8,966 nucleotides of DNA from Burkholderiales bacterium (GTDB lineage Bacteria; Pseudomonadota; Gammaproteobacteria; Burkholderiales; Burkholderiaceae_C). Positions within the stretch are counted from its first letter, which is position 1. Each line of letters starts with the position of its first letter. Where the stretch lies: NCBI GenBank assembly GCA_005786815.1, contig SYDB01000214.1, positions 1 through 8,966 on the forward strand, in the 5' to 3' direction. A model generated the notes under the pieces. That model saw nothing but the letters and a program-made list of their open reading frames with translations, was not told where the DNA came from and did no database searches. The position numbers and the translations under genes were made by a program. This document shows, piece by piece, positions 6,102 to 8,966 of the stretch.

Positions 6102-6863
6102 TGCGTAGCCGGGATTGACTCGGTCTATCACGCGCATCATCGCCTCAAAGTAAAGACGATCACGCTCTGATCTTGGATGGCGATCATCTACGCTGGGTGT
6201 GCGCACTTTGTCGATCACGGCTTGTTCCAATACATGGATAGGTTTACCTGTGCTCATCGCTAACACCTGGGTTTTACAAGCACGCTCGAGTTTGTAGAGC
6301 AAGCGATAGGCCTCTGCCATGTTGTTACCTACGGTGATCACGCCGTGGTTCTTTAAAAACATGATGGATTTGTTTTCTAACAATTCAGCAAGACGTTCGC
6401 CTTCGCTCAATGAGGCCGCCAACCCGGTATAGCTGTCGTCATAGGCAATACGGTGTAGCAAAAAAGCTGCCGTTTGTGTAGCAGGTATCAAACGGTTGTC
6501 TTCAAGCATATTCAAAGCAAGTGCCCAAGGCTGGTGGGTATGCAACACCACATTGGCACCTGTGATTCTGTGTAAAGGCGCGTGAATACTTTGCGTAGAG
6601 AGCTCCACCACACCTTGGCCTTCTAGCGTTTTACCCGCTTCATTAAAAATCATCATGTCGCTGGCACGCGCTTCGGACCAATGCAATCCAAATGGCAAGA
6701 CCATGTATTGGTCTTCGCGGCCAGGCACAGACACCGTGAAGTGGTTGTCAATCCCTTCATCAAAGCCATCATGGACTGCTAGCCTGAGGGCAGCCGCTAA
6801 ATGGACCTTGGCTTGTCGGATGGGGTCAGCGTTTAGTTGGGTGGGGAGGGTGTGTACAGACAT
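6096..6863 (-). CDS. Class II aldolase/adducin family protein
   Basis: With the start at 6863 the protein has 255 residues, the usual size for this family of Zn-dependent aldolases, epimerases and decarboxylases. The metal-binding histidines are visible as HTH (108-110) and in KNHG (H173). At the place of the catalytic Glu of fuculose-1-phosphate aldolase the sequence reads QSIHAPLH (91-98), the His-rich pattern of adducin-like bacterial members, so the reaction cannot be predicted. The open frame continues upstream to 6968, but those 35 residues (KDYYDYRLPQ) lie outside the family core and have no ribosome binding site. The start MSVHTLPTQL is therefore preferred, although its own Shine-Dalgarno is also weak. 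The gene is convergent with the ligase gene and divergent from the small NTF2-like gene. A link to the acyl-CoA pathway is possible but not shown. Confidence 0.85.
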   Translation of the reverse strand: MSVHTLPTQLNADPIRQAKVHLAAALRLAVHDGFDEGIDNHFTVSVPGREDQYMVLPFGLHWSEARASDMMIFNEAGKTLEGQGVVELSTQSIHAPLHRITGANVVLHTHQPWALALNMLEDNRLIPATQTAAFLLHRIAYDDSYTGLAASLSEGERLAELLENKSIMFLKNHGVITVGNNMAEAYRLLYKLERACKTQVLAMSTGKPIHVLEQAVIDKVRTPSVDDRHPRSERDRLYFEAMMRVIDRVNPGYAD

Positions 6864-6866
6864 TGA

Positions 6867-6880
6867 AATACTTTTGTATT
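6867..6880. promoter_or_regulatory. AT-rich inverted repeat just before the aldolase start
   Basis: AATAC-TTTT-GTATT is a perfect 5-base inverted repeat lying 3 bases upstream of the chosen ATG at 6863 on the minus strand. It could be an operator or a weak hairpin over the ribosome binding region. The repeat is short and AT-rich, so chance is a real alternative. Confidence 0.2.
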
Positions 6881-7006
6881 GGGGAAGTCGGTAATCATAA
6901 TAATCTTTAAATGATCCGGTTTTTTGATATGCAGACATAAGCGTTTGCCACTTCTTAATATAAAGCAAGCTAATTCAGCTATATTCACTCGCTTAACCCC
7001 AATATC

Positions 7007-7012
7007 AGGAGA
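7007..7012 (+). promoter_or_regulatory. Strong ribosome binding site of the NTF2-like gene
   Basis: AGGAGA stands 8 bases before the ATG at 7021, an almost ideal Shine-Dalgarno sequence and the strongest in the window. It fixes the start of this gene and suggests high translation. The 157 bases between the divergent aldolase and NTF2-like genes contain TTGCCA (6945-6950) and TATATT (6980-6985), but their spacing is wrong for one sigma-70 promoter. Confidence 0.75.
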
Positions 7013-7020
7013 CATTACCC

Positions 7021-7401
7021 ATGAGCGACAAAGATGTAATTCAAGCCATTGAAGCGGCTGATGCAAAAAGATCCCAAGCCATTCTGAATAAAGACTTTAA
7101 GGCTTTAGATCCATTGATTGGCGAAGATTTACGTTATATACATTCCAGCGCAGTGCAGGAAGATAAGAAGCAATACCTCGATAAGCTTGGCAGTGGCCAT
7201 TACAACTACCACGGCTTTGAGATCTTGCAACGTGAGTTCCGTGTGATGGGTGATGTTGTTTTGGTGAATGGCGATCTTCGTATTGACGTGGAAGTGGCTG
7301 GTACCAAGAAAATCGTCATGAGCCGCTATTTGCAAGTCTGGGCTAAGAGAGCACCAGGCTGGCAAATGGTTTCTTGGTCTTCTGTGCCTATTGCGCAGTA
7401 A
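7021..7401 (+). CDS. NTF2-like / SnoaL-like (DUF4440-type) small protein
   Basis: A 126-residue cytoplasmic protein without signal peptide or membrane segment. The layout fits the cone-shaped NTF2-like fold: an N-terminal helix (DVIQAIEAADAKRSQAILNK), then FKALDPLIGEDLRYIHSSA, then a curved beta-sheet region (FRVMGDVVLVNGDLRIDVEV, 74-93; MSRYLQVWAKRAPGWQMVSW). The pattern of helix, DxxALxxLxxxDxxYxHSSG-like segment and terminal VWxKxxxGWQMVxWSSxPI is typical of DUF4440/SnoaL-like proteins. Such proteins range from isomerases and hydratases to pure ligand binders, so no reaction is assigned. H41 and D36 are polar residues that could line the pocket. It has its own strong ribosome binding site and is followed after 47 bases by the exported protease-like gene on the same strand. 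Confidence 0.82.
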   Translation: MSDKDVIQAIEAADAKRSQAILNKDFKALDPLIGEDLRYIHSSAVQEDKKQYLDKLGSGHYNYHGFEILQREFRVMGDVVLVNGDLRIDVEVAGTKKIVMSRYLQVWAKRAPGWQMVSWSSVPIAQ

Positions 7402-7408
7402 TTTTCAC

Positions 7409-7431
7409 AGCTTTAAATTCAAAAGCTCTTT
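7409..7431 (+). terminator. Weak hairpin after the NTF2-like gene
   Basis: AGCTTT (7409-7414) and AAAGCT (7422-7427) form a 6-base stem with a 7-base loop, followed by CTCTTTT. It lies just after the stop at 7401 and could attenuate read-through into the next gene. The stem is AT-rich and the T-run broken, so termination would be inefficient at best. Confidence 0.25.
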
Positions 7432-7448
7432 TAAAAAGGATGGCTTGC

Positions 7449-8477
7449 ATGAGACAGTATGTATGGATTGCATTTGCGGCATTTACTTTTCTTGTCCATC
7501 CTTTGGTTTCTTTTTCGCAAACCGTTGAACCGAACCCTTCAGTTTTTAAAAACAATCAAAACTTTCAACGGTCGCAAAGTGCGGTAGTACAAATTACCAG
7601 CAAAGCCATTGAAGACGCTCCGTCTGCTAGAACTTTGGGGAAAATGCGGCAAGGGTCGGGCGTTGTAATTGATTCAGACGGTTTAATTCTCACAATCGGT
7701 TATTTAATTTTAGAAACCGAACAAATTGAGATTCGAACCCAACAAAAAACTTACCCTGCTCAAGTAGTGGCTTACGATCAGGCGACCGGGTTTGGCTTGA
7801 TCAAGTCGTTGATACCTCTTCAGGGTATTGAGCCCGTTAAATTAGGAAAAACGGTTGATCAAAAAATTGACGAAATGTTGTTGGTTGTCTCTGCAGGTGA
7901 TTCTTCTTTTTCAGGGCCTACCAAACTCAAAGATATTCGTGCATTCACTGGGTATTGGGAGTACCACCTTGATAGCGCTATTTATACAAGCCCACCTGTT
8001 GTCAATCATTCTGGAGCGGGGTTATTTAACTTACAAGGCGATTTGATTGGCATAGGAAGCTTGTTTATGCAAGACGTCATGCCGCCTGACCATCCTGCAA
8101 GCCTGGCCGGCAACATGTTTGTTCCAGTTGAATTGCTAGCCCCAATTTTTAAAGAGATGCTCACTACAGGCATGGGACCTAACAGCCGCAGACCATGGCT
8201 AGGTATCAACGCTGTTGAAAGGCAAGGACGAATTCAAATTGTTCGGGTGACGCCAGAAAGCCCGGCCCAATTAGCGGGCATCAAGCCAGGGCAGTGGTTG
8301 CTTGGCCTCAATGGACAGCCTGTGGAGAGCTTGGCAGCTTTTTATAAAAAGTTGTGGGCCCTGCCGATACAGACGGGAAATCTCAGCATCACCATTTTTG
8401 ATGGCCGTGATATCAACCAAATACCTGTATCTGTCATTGATCGCTCAACAACCATTAAAAAACCTGCTGGGGTTTAG
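7449..8477 (+). CDS. Exported HtrA-like (trypsin/PDZ) protein, catalytic triad degraded
   Basis: The start at 7449 gives 342 residues and is preferred because AAGGA (7436-7440) stands 8 bases upstream. An in-frame ATG at 7440 sits directly on that site. Residues 1-23 form a typical signal peptide (MRQYVWIAFAAFTFLVHPLV, then SFS before Gln24), so the product is periplasmic or secreted. Residues 45-235 follow the trypsin-like HtrA/DegP domain. QGSGVVIDSDGLILT (68-82) is followed by IGYLI where HtrA has NNHVI, so the catalytic His is Tyr85. The Asp position in DQATGFGLIK (110-119) is Gly114. The nucleophile motif GNSGGP reads NHSGAG with S188 retained. A PDZ domain follows (WLGINAVERQGRIQIVRV, SPAQLAGIKPGQWLLGLNG, about 250-330). 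It is therefore probably a pseudoprotease that binds unfolded or C-terminal peptides. The domain assignment is firm; the loss of activity is deduced from motif positions. Confidence 0.87.
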   Translation: MRQYVWIAFAAFTFLVHPLVSFSQTVEPNPSVFKNNQNFQRSQSAVVQITSKAIEDAPSARTLGKMRQGSGVVIDSDGLILTIGYLILETEQIEIRTQQKTYPAQVVAYDQATGFGLIKSLIPLQGIEPVKLGKTVDQKIDEMLLVVSAGDSSFSGPTKLKDIRAFTGYWEYHLDSAIYTSPPVVNHSGAGLFNLQGDLIGIGSLFMQDVMPPDHPASLAGNMFVPVELLAPIFKEMLTTGMGPNSRRPWLGINAVERQGRIQIVRVTPESPAQLAGIKPGQWLLGLNGQPVESLAAFYKKLWALPIQTGNLSITIFDGRDINQIPVSVIDRSTTIKKPAGV

Positions 8478-8490
8478 AGCGATGGTTTTT
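8440..8490 (+). terminator. Candidate Rho-independent-like terminator at the end of the HtrA-like gene
   Basis: ATCGCTC (8440-8446) pairs with GAGCGAT (8477-8483). Inside it AAACC (8460-8464) pairs with GGTTT (8471-8475), giving a branched hairpin that spans the TAG stop of the gene. GGTTTTTC with a run of five T follows at once. This fits a terminator for the rightward transcript before the oppositely oriented MBL gene, though the large loop makes it an imperfect one. Confidence 0.4.
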
Positions 8491-8534
8491 CTAATGCATT
8501 GAGACTGCTTCAAAAAGCCCAATAATTCACACGC

Positions 8535-8966
8535 TTATTTTTGAATAACTTGGTCTTTTTCAATCTGAAACGTCATCAAATCTTCACCAATCAGCAAGGG
8601 CCCAGAGTAGGTTTTTCTAGCCATATCAAATACTTCTTTTTCAGTGACCGGAGGTATACCGGGGCCTGCGAGCAATACAAAGTGATAAAACACTGCAAGT
8701 TGTGGTTTTACTTTACTGAAAAGAGTACCCGCTTCCTCAGGTGAGGTGTGGTGATCTAAGATTACCTTGATCACTGGATTTTTTAATAAAGCCTCTTTTG
8801 CTGCTGCGACTTGGTGAATGATTAAGTTAGACCCCATAGCGTTTTTGATCAGGTTTTCGCTATAACGTGTATCGCCTGAGATCGTGACTGATCGATTGTC
8901 ATAGTCGATGCGGTATCCAAAAGCAGGTTTTAGTAAGTCACCATGATCCACTTCAATGGCGGTCAC
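8535..8966 (-). CDS. MBL-fold metallo-hydrolase (C-terminal part, cut by window edge)
   Basis: The last 143 codons of a metallo-beta-lactamase-fold protein; the 5' end lies beyond position 8966. Visible features are TAIEVDHG and FGYRIDYDNRSVTISGDTRYSENLI (in two runs near the left of the fragment), where the Asp of SGDT is the bridging metal ligand. LDHHTSPEEAGTLF carries the last metal-binding His. The HxHxDH motif must be in the missing N-terminal part. The combination YRIDYDxRSVxxSGDT plus HHTSPEEAG is known from RNase Z / arylsulfatase-like hydrolases annotated only as MBL-fold hydrolases, so the substrate is unknown. The codon at the very edge is GTG, but sequence typical of the fold's middle follows it, so it is not taken as the start. 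The gene is convergent with the HtrA-like gene, with 57 bases between them that hold no further gene. Confidence 0.85.
   Translation of the reverse strand: MTAIEVDHGDLLKPAFGYRIDYDNRSVTISGDTRYSENLIKNAMGSNLIIHQVAAAKEALLKNPVIKVILDHHTSPEEAGTLFSKVKPQLAVFYHFVLLAGPGIPPVTEKEVFDMARKTYSGPLLIGEDLMTFQIEKDQVIQK

Noticed and set aside
6864..6968. N-terminal extension of the aldolase-like protein by 35 residues
   Set aside because: It falls outside the family core, is AT-rich like an intergenic region, and no ribosome binding site precedes its ATG codons. The 255-residue form matches family length.
7374..7448. Longer start of the HtrA-like protein overlapping the NTF2-like gene
   Set aside because: It would put 25 residues before a clear signal peptide, while AAGGA is placed 8 bases before the ATG at 7449.
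1..8966. CRISPR array, tRNA or rRNA gene, insertion sequence or prophage element
   Set aside because: No regularly spaced repeats, cloverleaf-like segment, transposase or integrase motifs, or long terminal inverted repeats were seen; the genes are packed metabolic and envelope genes.

Overview
The window looks like a chromosomal segment of a Gram-negative heterotroph, most likely a betaproteobacterium of the Burkholderiales. This placement rests on the style of the acyl-CoA enzymes, the ATGA/TAATG gene overlaps and a moderate G+C of roughly 50%. It is inference, because there is no rRNA or other marker gene. No mobile element, tRNA, CRISPR array or integrase is visible, and no stretch over 300 bases lacks a gene.

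Positions 1-2430 hold a CoA-thioester module. After the last codons of an upstream gene (1-27) come two tightly coupled crotonase-fold proteins (27-686 and 690-1304). Both are incomplete, in complementary ways. The first lacks the catalytic glycine motifs and the central segment but keeps the C-terminal helical domain. The second keeps the catalytic segment but stops before the C-terminal domain. The second gene ends 17 bases inside the 3' end of a convergent acyl-CoA dehydrogenase gene (1288-2430, minus).

Positions 2431-6092 start with a short divergent promoter region carrying an inverted repeat. A three-gene operon follows: a canonical enoyl-CoA hydratase (2509-3303), a CitE/HpcH-type lyase (3307-4203) and a 630-residue acyl-CoA synthetase (4200-6092), with 3-base spacing and an ATGA overlap. 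Together with the divergent dehydrogenase these could activate an acid, desaturate it, hydrate it and split the 3-hydroxyacyl-CoA by retro-aldol cleavage. That would bypass 3-hydroxyacyl-CoA dehydrogenase and thiolase, neither of which is in the window. The substrate cannot be read from sequence; a carboxylated or beta-branched acid is the most reasonable guess.

Positions 6093-8966 look less connected and more A+T rich. They hold a class II aldolase/adducin-like protein (6096-6863, minus), a small NTF2/SnoaL-like protein with a strong ribosome binding site (7021-7401), an exported HtrA-like protein with a PDZ domain whose catalytic His and Asp are replaced (7449-8477), and the C-terminal part of a metallo-beta-lactamase-fold hydrolase (8535-8966, minus, cut by the window edge).

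The observations most worth following are the complementary crotonase pair, the ligase-hydratase-lyase operon and the HtrA-like pseudoprotease.
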